A stretch of DNA of 64,000 bases from NCBI GenBank assembly GCA_032622095.1, contig CP136062.1, positions 11,683,710 through 11,747,709 on the forward strand, written 5' to 3'. Shown piece by piece: positions 12,268 to 22,244 of the stretch; position 1 is the stretch's first letter, and each line of letters starts with the position of its first letter. Source of the DNA: Siphonodentalium dalli (lineage: Eukaryota > Mollusca > Scaphopoda > Gadilida > Siphonodentaliidae). A program made the position numbers and the translations under genes. The notes beneath the pieces were generated by a model. That model did not search any database. It was given only the letters and a program-made list of their open reading frames with translations, and had not been told where the DNA came from.

Positions 12268-12634
12268 CTAAATAATCGACTCAACCACAGCAGAATTATG
12301 GGTAATTTTTCAGGATTTAGTCGGAAATATGGCTTGTTGCCATTCATCGGAAAGCTCTCTATTTAGTCGGAAATATGGCTTGTTGCCATTCATCGGAAAG
12401 CTCTCAGTGAGAGCTTTCAGATGAATTGCAACAAGCCATATTTCCGACTAAATCCTGAAAAGTTACCCATAATTCCACTGTGGTTAGGGAGTCGATTATT
12501 TAGGGCATTACTGTAACACTGGTATTATACTGCTAGAGTACAGTTCATTGACACTGAGTGAGCCATGTGTTTTGCTGACCATGGTAATTTCTTTGATGTC
12601 GGCTTATAGATAAAACGTCATTGTGGTCACTAGC

Positions 12635-12659
12635 ATCGCTTCTCGACATCGATTCATGT
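12635..12659 (+). repeat. Partial copy of SF3A2 exon in upstream intron
   Basis: Twenty-five bases (atcgcttctcgacatcgatt...) match 22 of 25 bases of the exon at 12719-12743. The copy is 57 bp before the real exon and is not part of a spliceable reading frame. Confidence 0.7.
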
Positions 12660-12691
12660 GTTTATTTTATAAGAGTTATCCCCACTTTCAG

Positions 12692-12832
12692 ATTGACTAC
12701 CCTGAGATTGTTGAAGGGATCGCCCCTCGACACCGATTCATGTCTGCATATGAGCAGAAAGTTGAGCCGCCCGACAAGAAATGGCAGTATCTGTTGTTTT
12801 CAGCGGAGCCGTATGAAACCATAGCATTTAAG
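12692..12832 (+). CDS. SF3A2: SF3A2, internal coding exon (47 codons)
   Basis: SF3A2 (SF3a66) is the SF3a subunit of the U2 snRNP. It acts in the nucleus when U2 is recruited to the branch point. The exon follows a tttcag acceptor, is read in phase 0 and ends AAG before gtgaga. It encodes the strongly conserved stretch IDYPEIVEGIAPRHRFMSAY, followed by EPPDKKWQYLL and AEPYETIAFK, which fits vertebrate SF3A2 nearly residue for residue. It runs in phase into the exon at 15349. The N-terminal part, including the matrin-type zinc finger, was not found in the window and is probably upstream. The exon end and donor are repeated in tandem in the following intron. Confidence 0.97.
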
Positions 12833-13365
12833 GTGAGATTAATGTTTCTATTCCACTTCTTGTCATGGTTCATCATAAGATAGGGGGAATAAAATGGAAT
12901 CAGCTCATCCGTCTGTCTGTCACCTTAGCATTTAAGGTGAGATTAATGTTTCTATTCCACTTCTTGTCATGGTTCATCATAAGATAGGGGGAATAAAATG
13001 GAATCAGCTCATCCGTCTGTCTGTCACCTTAGCATTTAAAGGTGATGATAGGGGGAATATAATGGAATCAGCTCATCCGTCTGTCTGTCACCTTAGCATT
13101 TAAGGTGATGATAGGGGGAATATAATGGAATCAGCTCATCCGTCTGTCTGCCACCTTAGCATTTAAGGTGATGATAGGGGGAATATAATGGAATCAGCTC
13201 ATCCGTCTGTCTGCCACCTTAGCATTTAAGGTGATGATAGGGGGAATATAATGGAATCAGCTCATCCATCTGTCTGTCACCTTAGCATTTAAGGTGATGA
13301 TAGGGGGAATATAATGGAATCAGCTCATCCATCTGTCTGTCACCTTAGCATTTAAGGTGAGATAA
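12822..13365 (+). repeat. Tandem repeat carrying SF3A2 exon end and donor
   Basis: The bases agcatttaag|gtga at the exon-intron boundary recur at 12927, 13031, 13095, 13158, 13221, 13284 and 13347. Spacing is 104, 104, 64, then 63 bp. Units also contain gggggaatataatggaatca and cgtctgtctgtcacc. Two of the copies (12927, 13347) keep the full gtgaga donor. Reading past the true donor soon meets a stop, so the copies are not obvious coding alternatives. Confidence 0.93.
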
Positions 13366-13733
13366 TTATACCCCCATCCCAAATGGTGGGGGTGTACTCG
13401 ATTACATGTGTCCATCTGTTCATCCGTCCACTCTTATATCTCAAACATGGGTTATCGGATACTGATGAAATTTGGTATGCAGGTTTGGCATCAGGAGGGC
13501 TTTCAAAAGAGGGTTCATTGACATTGTTTTCATTTTCTGTTCCAAGAGTTATCCCTCTTTGTAATCCAAGTCTGCTCGTACGAAAACCAGCTAAGATATT
13601 AGGATAGCAAAAAGCTGTTTTTTGCCCAAGACCGCCCCATTGCCATTTCTATGACATGAGTTACGTGTTGGTGACCAGCTCAAATAAAACCAGATATAAA
13701 TGTAATCAATATCATAATTGCGACAATAAATGG
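13366..13733. other. Intron sequence, possible repeat fragment
   Basis: SF3A2 intron. The stretch 'cccaaatggtgggggtgtactcgatt' followed by gtccatctgttcatccgtcc looks like part of a dispersed repeat. No exon is recognised. Confidence 0.35.
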
Positions 13734-13960
13734 ATTTCACCCATACAGAGCCCCAGACAAACATGAGCAGACGACACTCTTCTATATGCTTCTATATATG
13801 TGTGGGGCTCCCTGCAGGGTAATGGATGTTTTTTATTTTATGTCCTAAAAATTGTCAGAAACATTTATTTTAAAAAAATGATAAAAAAATGTTAGGCCAA
13901 TGCATTCTCTTATATATGCGAGGCGACCTATAAGAGAATGCATTAGCACAGGGTAAAAAA
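13734..13960. mobile_element. MITE, 'aatgcattctcttatat' family (partial)
   Basis: It matches the right half of the composite element at 8.2-8.7 kb. It starts at atttcacccatacagagccc and ends at the hairpin before cacagggtaaaaa. The terminal hairpin has lost part of one arm (cgaccta directly joined to taagagaatg). Confidence 0.8.
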
Positions 13961-14747
13961 TGACATATTTGTTCTGAAAACCACATCACTTGTACATTGA
14001 AAGCGGCAATTTAATGTGAAATGAAGACATTTCAGAAGTGTTTACATATTATAAAAAGTATGCGAACTAAATTGACCTCACGAAGTGACATCGTCATTTT
14101 CCGGTGAAAATGTTCTAGCAATCATAAGGTAAACAAACTAAACCACGTGGTTCTAAATTAAATTAATTCTATCACTTATACCCGGTAATTTGTGTATTAA
14201 AAATTGCATATATATCGCTAGACATTCCGTGTGAGAAATGTTTAACTAATGAGTAATATAGGACCATTTACAGTTAAAATAAACATATAATAGTGGTGGG
14301 ATGATGGAATGCAATAACAGCGCACGTTATCGGCGATCTGGTGTACTTGATTGTTTATGAGTGATTTTGGTTGTACTGCATTGTTGGAAAAGAAGCCGAA
14401 ATTATCCGAGTACTTTACGAACACTTTGGCTTTCAGTTAAAATGTAAACAAACCCGATGTTATTCCTAATAAACCGGAATATTCTATGTGTAATTTAACA
14501 TGAAAGTTAGATTATTATACACCATTATCACTGGCCTTTAAATTACCCCAAATTCACGTCGTTTAACGATGTCCCCAAATTAAAGAGATCTTTTTATACA
14601 AATACACACTCTAAAATTGGATATATATCATATGTCATATCTATTTAAAAGGGCAGGATTTATATTAAAGTGATGAAAACTTTTCAGAAATGTAATAAAA
14701 CTTTAATTAAACTAGTACAGGATGGAAATATATCCATTCTATTGTGA
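13961..14747. other. Intron sequence without recognised feature
   Basis: AT-rich SF3A2 intron. No exon, tandem array or transposon end could be supported. Confidence 0.5.
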
Positions 14748-14912
14748 GATATATGTCCTGTTAGAAGCCAAGATATTGCATTTCACGGGTTTAGATTAAA
14801 AAAAATTCTCACGACATGCTGACCAAGGTTCGTCACGTCGACGTGTCGTGAGAAAATTTTTAAATCTAAACCCGTGAAATGCAATATCTTGGCTTCTAAC
14901 AGGACATATATC
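14748..14912. mobile_element. Long hairpin MITE
   Basis: A nearly perfect inverted repeat with arms of about 70 bp. The outer ends are gatatatgtcctgttagaag and its complement. The inner loop region holds gacgtgtcgtgagaaa. No coding capacity. It lies in an SF3A2 intron. Confidence 0.85.
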
Positions 14913-14920
14913 ACAAATTT

Positions 14921-15025
14921 AGTGGGGTCAGTGAAGGATCCAGGGATTTTTAGGGCGCCTTAGGGTAAATTTAGTGGGGTCAGTGAAGGATCCAGGGATT
15001 TTTAGGGCACCTTAGGGTAAATTTA
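14921..15025. repeat. ~65-bp direct duplication
   Basis: The phrase aatttagtggggtcagtgaa, with gatccagggatttttagggc, occurs twice head to tail. It directly precedes a half MITE. Confidence 0.8.
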
Positions 15026-15109
15026 GCCATATTTCCGACTAAATCCTGAAAAGTTGCCCATAAATATTCTGCTGTGGTTAAGGAGTCGATTATTTAGGGC
15101 ATTACTGTA
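15026..15109. mobile_element. Half copy of cagtaatgcc MITE
   Basis: Only the right arm is present, from gccatatttccgactaaatc to the terminal gggcattactgta. The left arm is missing. Confidence 0.85.
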
Positions 15110-15348
15110 GTTGTCCCCTGAAAAAATAATATTTGGGGGACTATGGGTATGTCTGTCAAAAATGTTTGTCCATCACACATTATGGAACCTTCATTGTGTA
15201 ATCAACTCGTCCCACTGTTTCAAATGTAGATAATTGAAACTTTAGGATATTGCTAATGTGCGACATGTAAGGATATTGTGTATATTAAAGTTTATAGAGT
15301 TATCCCCCTTTATAAGGATATGCCGTATATTAAAGTTGTTCTTTATAG

Positions 15349-15417
15349 GTTCCAAGCCGAGAAGTCGACAAAGATTCAAAGAAATTGTGGAATCACTGGA
15401 ATAGGGACACCAAACAA
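15349..15417 (+). CDS. SF3A2: SF3A2, internal coding exon (23 codons)
   Basis: Acceptor ctttatag, donor gtaaga, phase 0 at both ends. It encodes VPSREVDKDSKKLWNHWNRD and then T-K-Q. This continues the family sequence directly from the previous exon (…AFK|VPSRE…) and leads into FFLQF of the next. These residues belong to the conserved core of SF3A2 that packs within SF3a. The last 19 bases of coding context (actggaatagggacaccaa) recur in the intron at 15523-15541. Confidence 0.97.
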
Positions 15418-15428
15418 GTAAGATTTCT

Positions 15429-15510
15429 TCACCCATAGAGAGCCCCACATAGACCAGAGCAGACAGCACTCAGTAGGACATTCTTCTTTCTCTATGGGGC
15501 TCCCAAGGGG
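15429..15510. mobile_element. Small hairpin, 'agagccccac…gagcagac' family
   Basis: An imperfect inverted repeat of catagagagccccac and ctctatggggctccc, with gagcagacagcactcagta in the loop. It belongs to the same family as hairpins near 8.1, 21.8, 55.7 kb and the 100-bp array at 57.4 kb. It is flanked by the two copies of the SF3A2 exon fragment. Confidence 0.65.
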
Positions 15511-15930
15511 GGTATCCTCTGAACTGGAATAGGGACACCAATCTACTATTACTACAAGTTCCAACTACATGAAAAGGCGAGAAAAATTACAATGTGGCAT
15601 TTTTGACATATAGGTTGATGTTACAAAGAGGTGAAGATAGGGACAACTACTGTCTGATCTTTATACCTGACGCTAAAATGTGACATTATTACTGGCATGG
15701 AAACGTCTTGGTGAGAAAGCTAACTATGTGGCGTTGTTGACTTGGATTGAGGCTCCAAAAATTGGGAAATATTCTACCATAGGATATTTATACATGACAC
15801 AAATATTGGTAAATTGGCACAAATGCAACATTATTGACATTTCTTCACCCACTGTTCATCAGAATACAGAGTTTGGTACAAGTCTGCAAATAGCGTGTGA
15901 GGCCCTCTATGCAGTCCTCATAATTATCAA

Positions 15931-16334
15931 CCCTGCAAATAGCGTGTCTGTCATTTGCAGAATGAGGTCCCCAGAGGGTGAATTTAGTCACGCTATGACG
16001 CATAGCGGGCTAGCATCACTAAATTTCCCTCTGGGGACCTCATTCTGCTTAGGCCCTCAACTGCTATGGCAGACCTAGGACCAGATTGAAGTTCCCCAGT
16101 TGAAGTTGGTGATGTTCACCCATTGGGCATCTCAATTATGAATTTTATCTTCTGCAAATTGGGGGGATACAGAAACTTCCCAAAAGGGAAAACGTAACTA
16201 AAAACAATGTTAATTTGTTATATATATAGATACTCCCCAGAAGATACAGCCTAAGCAGAATGAGGTCTCCAGAGGGTGAATTTGCGGGATAGCATCACTA
16301 AATTCACCCTCTGGGGACCTCATTCTGCAAATGC
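15931..16334. mobile_element. MITE, 'gaggtccccagag' family
   Basis: The left end is ctgcaaatagcgtgtctgtc, the right end the cattctgcaaatg side. Both inner hairpins (gaggtccccagagggtgaat and complement) are present. Located in the last SF3A2 intron. Confidence 0.85.
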
Positions 16335-16410
16335 ATCATCTTGTACAGGATCATGAACTCAGCTTTTTCGATTGCGATGAGTTTTCAGGTCTCTCAGTGG
16401 AATATTTAGA

Positions 16411-16542
16411 GAGTTATCAATTGGTTCCGAGAATTAAGTTAAATAATTCTTGAGAGGCGAGAGATGTCGGTAAGAATCTTACCTAACGTTTCTCGCCTCT
16501 AGTGCATTATTTAACGTAATTCTCGGAACTAATTGATTACTC
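16411..16542. mobile_element. Palindromic MITE (~130 bp)
   Basis: The arms gagttatcaattggttccga and aactaattgattactc are inverted, with a second inner match gagaggcgagag/tctcgcctct. Non-coding. Confidence 0.8.
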
Positions 16543-16739
16543 TGTTTATTGCACTTCTGCATCAATTTGGTTCACCAAATATGATTAAAACACCCAGAAT
16601 TAAAGCATGAAAGTCCCGATGCGGAGAAAGATCAACCATAGAAAATTCAGTCTAAAGTGACATTACCATTTTAGCTCAACTTTTCTTTGGTATCCATCGC
16701 CCGTGTGTGTGCGTATGTGTGTGTGCGTGATTCGTCAAC

Positions 16740-18060
16740 AATTTCCTTTAGCACGGGCCATCTTGGATTTTACTCTTTGCATGACGAAATCCTTTGGCAC
16801 GGGCTACAGGTCATGCCTTTGGTTGGATCATTATGAAATTTGTCATGGGCATTGACAAGTATATGGGAACGAGTCAATTTGGGGTCATTCGGCAAAAAAA
16901 CATGGCCTCCAGCAGCCATCTTGGGTTTCAAAATTCAATCCATTAGCACGGGCTACAGGCCAGAGTGTTTATCTGATCATCATGAAATTTGTCAGTTATT
17001 TTAATATTGACATGTATATGAGAAGTAATTTTGGAGTGATTCAGCCATAAAACATGGCCGCCTGCAGCCATCTTTGATTTTACTCTTTTTATGAGTAAAT
17101 CCTTTGACACAGGCTACAGGTCGTATCTTTGGTCAGATCATCATGAAATTTGTAATGGATGGTAAAATTGACATGTAAATGGGACCGAGTCATTTTGGGG
17201 TCATTCGGCAAAAAAACATGGCTGTCAGTGGCCATCTTGGATTTCAAAATACAATCCATTAGCACGGGCTACAGGCCGTACTGTTTGTCTGATCATCATG
17301 AAATTTGTAATTTATGTTAATATTGACATGTAGATGGAGTTGTTTTGGGGTCAATCGGCCAAAAAACATGGCCGCCAGCAGCCATCTTGGATTTTACTCT
17401 TTGCATGACTAAATCCTTTGTCACAGGCTACAGGTCGTACCTTTGGTAGGATGGATCATCATGAAATTTGTCATGGATGTTAATATTGACATGTATATGG
17501 GACCGAGTCATTTTGGGGTCATTCGGTCATAAAACATGGCCGCCAGCAGCCTCTTGGATTTTACTCTTTGTATGACTAAATCCTTTGGCATGGGCTACAG
17601 GTCGTACCTTTTGTCAGATCATTATGAAATTTGTCATGGCTGTTGACATTGATATGTAGATGGGAAACAAGTCATTTGGTGTCACTCGGCAAAAAAGCAT
17701 GGCCACCAGTGGCCATCTTGGATTTCAAAATTCAATCCATTAGCATGGGCTTCACAAGTCGGACTATTTGCCTGATCATCATGAAATTTGTATGGATGTT
17801 AATATTGAAATTTAGATGTCATTTTGGGGTCATTTTTGGCAGCCATCTTGGATTTTACTCATTGCATGACTAAATCCTTTGGCACGGGCTACAAGTCGTA
17901 GCTTTGGTCCGATCATTATGAAATTGTCATGGCTGTTAACATTGACATGTAGATGGAAAATTGTCATTTTCAGGTCATTCGACTATAAAACATGTCCGCT
18001 GGCAGCCATTTTGAATTTTGCTCTTTGCATGACTAAATCCTTTGGCACACCCTACAGTCC
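16740..18060 (+). repeat. Tandem array of ~160-bp units in alternating pairs
   Basis: About eight units contain gcagccatcttggatttta, gcacgggctacaggtcgt, gatcatcatgaaatttgtca and attttggggtcattcggc. Successive units alternate between two versions (ttttactctttgcatgac versus caaaattcaatccattagca), giving a dimeric period near 320 bp. A related but shorter array occurs at 25.8-26.3 kb. Short open frames in it come from the repeat. Confidence 0.85.
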
Positions 18061-18820
18061 ACTTGATAATCTAGTATTACTTAGATATTTCAACTTTCAC
18101 CATTCCTAATCGCTCCATTGATTATAGCACATGAAATTATTCCCTTTCCAAGTTGAGCTATGTTTCAAATAATAGTACTGGATTTGAATTTTGTGATATA
18201 CGTCCGAAACCTGTTCTCTGTATGAAGGCACAATTACCACCTTAGCGAATATTTTTATTTATTTTCCTACCGACCCAACCAAAACAAGGTTAAAAAAATC
18301 TGTAAAGCAGAAAAATCAAAAAGTTTGGCCTAATGTATTTTCCAATGGAAATCATGCATAGGAGTGTAATAAAACAAAGTAATTTTGGCTGACCCCAGCA
18401 GGCATTGCTTGGCCGCAGTTTTCTTTTATTAATACCTTCCTTGGGTCAGACTTTTGTTTTATTGATTGTAAATGTATTCAACTGACATTTTGTGAATGTA
18501 CTTTATGACACCCAACATTTTGTGAGTCTTGACGTCACTGGAACCAAGTGTGTGGTTTTCTTTTGAATTTCGTGATTGGTTTGATTTTCGCTGACAGCGT
18601 TAGCAAGGACTGCCCATTTGTCCATGTGACGTGTGCTACTGATCATGTTTTATTACGATATCAAGTGCATAATTTCTTGCAACCTGTTAATCGGTCACCC
18701 TTTCTGTTGAAGGGGATTGGGCTTTTTATGGCAAATTAGGGGTCATGGTTGGGGAGGGGAATGAGGCTGCTCGACAGCCAGCCTGCCGTAGTAGCAGAAA
18801 CCCGCGCGCAACATTAAAGA
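18061..18820. other. Intron sequence without recognised gene
   Basis: Last SF3A2 intron. A ~55-bp phrase (ggttggggaggggaatgagg) at about 18749 recurs at 19045, on either side of a MITE. I see nothing else here. Confidence 0.5.
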
Positions 18821-18902
18821 CCCTGTGCCAATGCATTCTCTTCTATATGCGAGTCGACCATAGGTCGCCTCGCATATATAAGAGAATGCATTGGCCTAAC
18901 AA
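18821..18902. mobile_element. Core hairpin MITE, 'aatgcattctcttatat' family
   Basis: The ccctgtgccaatgcattctc arm and its inverted partner meet at cgagtcgaccataggtcgcc. An A/T-rich tail follows to about 19040. Confidence 0.85.
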
Positions 18903-19158
18903 AATTTAATATTTTTTTATAAATTTTTCTTACATTCTTTAACAATTTTTATGATTTTTTATTATATATTTTTTTATATTCTTTAACAATTTTTATCATT
19001 TTTATCATGATTTCTTACAATCTACTTTAACAATTTCTATCTAGGGGTTGGGGAGGGGAATGAGGCTGCTCGACAGCCAGCCTGCCATTGTAGCAGAAAC
19101 CCTGCAGTAGTACATTCTTTGACTCAGAAAATGGCTTCGGCATTGCTGATTGCCATAG

Positions 19159-19350
19159 CCAATTATCAAGCCTGCAAATAGCGTGTCTGTCGGTGAATTT
19201 AGTGATGCTATCCCACTCAGCCCGTTTAGTTTCTATATCCCCAAATTGTCATAAGACGCAATGTATATTCGAGGTGCCCAATGAGTGCACATCACAACAT
19301 TCACCATCTAAATCTGAGTCTAGGTCTCCCATAGCAGATGAGACCATGCA
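19159..19350. mobile_element. Deleted copy of 'gaggtccccagag' MITE
   Basis: The left end aagcctgcaaatagcgtgtc is present, but the first hairpin is cut short and the right end is missing. Confidence 0.6.
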
Positions 19351-20096
19351 AAAAGTGGGTAACTGAGAGGGATCCCTCGGTTATCTACAGGTCAACAAAG
19401 GATACAGGATAGTAAAATGGCCGATCATTCTGCCGCCATATATGTAAATTTTTCACGTGATATGTGTATAAAATAAATGTATGCATACCACGACGGAAAA
19501 GGAACATAGCAGTAAGACTTATTAAAGATATGGGGATATCTTATGGTTATGTTGCCCAATTTGTACAGGTACATGTTTCCCCGTTCATCGTGATATGAAA
19601 TTTGCGAGGCATGATACGGGAAATGATTTAGTCAACACTCTTTATTTAGCATCAACCTATGATATTGCGTTAGCTGTGCAGCTTATAAATTATAATTTCT
19701 TATTTGATCCTTTAAAATATATCATTTTATAGTGTATATAGGAGTTCCCGCAAATGAGGGGAGTGGGATACAAACATAGTGTGATAACAGTTAAGTCAAA
19801 CAATAGATAAATATATATATATATATATATTAATTAACTGCAATGACTATCATTGGCGAAATAATTTGCGTTAGTTTATCGCCGATCACAGCGTCCCGAA
19901 TCGAGATGTAAATATTTACAATTAAGCGTAGTTCAGACAATGATATCTATGGAGCGTTATGGTTTATTTCCTTGAAATTTTCGGTAATACTTGTAGAATG
20001 CTACATTCCCACACTTGGCATAGCGCCCTGAGTACTAACTTATCAGTTTCTCGCACCGAACAAGTCCATAATATGTCTTTAATAAGATTTCCTTCC

Positions 20097-20470
20097 AAGC
20101 CTGGATATAGTTTGTCTGTCATTTGCAGAATGAGGTCCCCAGAGGGTGAATTTAGTGATGCTACCCCGCAGAGCGGGATAGCATCACCATATTCACCCTC
20201 TGGGGACCTCATTCTGCTTAAAACTCAACATCAAATTAACATTGTTGTTAGTTACATTTCCCTTCTAGGAAGTTTCTACATGTATATCCCCTAATTTGCA
20301 GAAGATAAAATTCATAATTGAGGTGCCCAATGGGTGAACATCAACTTCAACTGGGGAACTTCAATCTTATATTAGGTCTGCCATAGCAGTTGAGGGCCTT
20401 AGCAGAATGAGGTTCCCAGAGGGTGAATTTGGTAATGCTAGCAAATGACAGACACACTATTTCAAGGCTT
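20097..20470. mobile_element. MITE directly before the last SF3A2 exon
   Basis: A full 'gaggtccccagag' family element, from aagcctggatatagtttgtc to cacactatttcaaggctt. Its right end is only 20 bp from the splice acceptor, so the branch-point region of the last intron must lie within the element. Confidence 0.85.
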
Positions 20471-20490
20471 GTTTCCTTCTCTCTTTTCAG

Positions 20491-20901
20491 TTTTTTTTAC
20501 AGTTCGCTTTCAAGGTTGATCCTAAATCACTGCAGCAACCACCAGTGTCGCAGCCAGCACCGCAGGCACCAGCTCCCCCTGTTGGAATGCAGCCGCCTCC
20601 AAGATTACCTCCCCCTCCCATGCAGCCACCACCGCCTGCACACGGACAGATGCTGCCCAATCCAGGCTATGGAATGAGACCGCCTCCCCCTGGAGGAGCT
20701 CCACCCCCTACCGGGCCTCCCCCGCCCCCGTCTGGTGGACCACCCCCGAGACCTCCCGGCTTTATGAGGCCCCCTCATATGGGTGGGGCTCCACCCCCAC
20801 CCCCAGTTCCACCACCCCCAGTTCCTCCTGTGAGGTCACACATGCCTGGACCGGGTCCACGAGGACCTCCTGCACCACCGCCTCCCCCTCCCCCTATGTA
20901 A
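20491..20901 (+). CDS. SF3A2: SF3A2, last coding exon with proline-rich tail
   Basis: After a ctcttttcag acceptor the exon reads FFLQFAFKVDPKSLQ in phase 0, continuing …T-K-Q from the exon at 15349 as in known SF3A2. About 115 residues of low-complexity Pro/Gly sequence follow (for example MQPPPRLPPPPMQPPPP and GGAPPPPPVPPPPVPP), ending PPPPPPPM and TAA. Proline-rich C-termini are usual for SF3A2. Vertebrate proteins have GVHPPAP-type repeats there, which this one lacks, so the tail is diverged and shorter. The GC-rich exon stands out from the AT-rich surroundings. No clear AATAAA was seen soon after the stop. Confidence 0.96.
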   Translation, partial: FFLQFAFKVDPKSLQQPPVSQPAPQAPAPPVGMQPPPRLPPPPMQPPPPAHGQMLPNPGYGMRPPPPGGAPPPTGPPPPPSGGPPPRPPGFMRPPHMGGAPPPPPVPPPPVPPVRSHMPGPGPRGPPAPPPPPPPM

Positions 20902-20947
20902 ATGAGGCCACAATAGTAAATTAGTAAAAGTTGAAGGAGGGGTTTGT

Positions 20948-21248
20948 AAGCCTGCAAATAGTGTGTCTGTCATTTGCAGAATGAGGTTCTCGGGGGGGGG
21001 GGGGGTAATTTAGTGATGCTATCCTGGGCTAGCATCACCAATTTCACCCTCTGATGGAAAAGTGAAAAAAGTAACTAAAAACAATGTTAATTTGAGACTA
21101 TAGATACTTACCAGAAGATGATACCTAAGCAGAATGAAGTCCCCAGAGGGTGACGTAGGTGATGTTAGCCTGCTATGCGGAATAGCATCACTAAATTCAC
21201 CATCTGGGGACCCATTCTGCAAATGACAGACACACTATTTGCAGGCTT
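20948..21248. mobile_element. MITE in the SF3A2 3' flank/UTR
   Basis: 'gaggtccccagag' family, from aagcctgcaaatagtgtgtc to cacactatttgcaggctt. It begins 46 bp after the SF3A2 stop. It contains a run of 13 or more G near 20992, and its first hairpin is damaged. Confidence 0.85.
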
Positions 21249-21556
21249 TCAAACTTTATGCATTTTAAAAATAGCCAGACTATTCCTTTACCCCTTTGAT
21301 GACGGGAGCTGCGCATTAAAGTGATGTGAAACACTTGCTCAAAGTAGTGAAATCGTTGATAGTTTATCGCAGAGAGTTGCGTCCCGAATCGAGAAGTAAA
21401 TAGTTACCATTGAGGGTAGTTCAGACAATAATTTCTTTGGATTAGTTCGATTTGCTTGAAATTTTCGGCGATGTTACTAAAATCCTACATTCCTCCTGAA
21501 TGCTAACTTATCAGTTTCACATACCCGAACAAGTCCATAATATGTCTTTAAAGATT

Positions 21557-21730
21557 CTGTGCCAGTGCATTCTCTTATGTAAGCGAGTCTCTCATAGGGA
21601 GCCTCGCATATATAAGAGAATGCATTGGCTTACAAGGTCAAGGTAAATATTATTAGATGAATGTATTCTCTTGTATATGCGAGGCTCCCAATGGGAGACT
21701 CTCATATATAAGAGAATGCATTGGCACAGG
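21557..21730. mobile_element. Twin-hairpin MITE, 'aatgcattctc' family variant
   Basis: Two hairpins of ccagtgcattctcttat type, with the loop gagtctctcatagggagcct, are separated by tacaaggtcaaggtaaatat. The same variant is at 32.9-33.1 and 55.4-55.7 kb. Confidence 0.8.
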
Positions 21731-21749
21731 ATTTTAACAAAATTTCATG

Positions 21750-21882
21750 AAGCTCCAATCATGGAAGGGTTAAACTGCCCTTATGGAGCCCCTCACAGAC
21801 GTGAGCAGACGATACTCATCAATACGAGCTGCCACCTGTATGGGGCTCCCTACAGGAAGCTCCAATCATGGAAGGGTTAAGG
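21750..21882. mobile_element. Hairpin of 'gagcagacgatactc' family
   Basis: The phrase aagctccaatcatggaaggg flanks a hairpin made from tatggagcccctcacagac and cacctgtatggggctccc. It forms the downstream part of the neighbouring twin-hairpin element. Confidence 0.65.
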
Positions 21883-21915
21883 TTGCCCAATTTCACTTTG
21901 GGGATTTCTTTAGTC

Positions 21916-22166
21916 AAGCCTTGAAATAGTGTGCCTGTCATTTGCAGAACGAGGTCCCCAGAGGGTGAATTTAGTTATGCTACCCCGCATAGCTGGCTAG
22001 CATCACCAAATTCACCCTCTGGGAACCTCATTCTGCTGAGTTGTAAGCAGAATGAGGTCCCCAGAGGGTGAATATGGTGATGCTAGCCCACTATGCGGGG
22101 TAGCATCACTAAATTCACCCTCTGGGGGACCTCATTCTGCAAATGACACACACTATTTCAAGGCTT
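21916..22166. mobile_element. MITE, 'gaggtccccagag' family
   Basis: Inverted ends aagccttgaaatagtgtgcc and cacactatttcaaggctt. Two intact inner hairpins are joined by gagttgtaag. Confidence 0.9.
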
Positions 22167-22244
22167 GTCTTTAGTCCCATGGGACAGTCTCACCTCTAGT
22201 TTCAACTGTTATGTTAGATGGAGTCATATATATATAAGCTTTTT

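Larger units (their letters stand above)
9558..12515. mobile_element. Mariner-like MITE (cagtaatgcc ends) split by a hAT
   Basis: The ends tacagtaatgccc and gggcattactgta, flanked by TA, belong to a palindromic MITE whose arms carry 'ccacagcagaattatggg' and 'tttagtcggaaatatggc'. The left arm is interrupted after 18 bp by a 2.69-kb hAT transposon and resumes at 12276. TA flanks and CAGTA ends suggest Tc1/mariner mobilisation. Other copies are at 15026, 36839, 49578 and 63732. Confidence 0.8.

Noticed and set aside
4025-12600. N-terminal exons of SF3A2 (matrin-type zinc finger, R-P-G-Y-K-V motif)
   Set aside because: I searched by eye for these conserved stretches and did not find them. They are probably upstream of the window.
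16740-18060. Possible gene from short frames in the 'catcttggatttta' array
   Set aside because: The frames are broken, and all derive from a non-coding tandem repeat found again at 25.8 kb.
20522-20957. Minus-strand frames opposite the last SF3A2 exon
   Set aside because: The Gly/Ala-rich sequences are shadows of the proline-rich coding strand.
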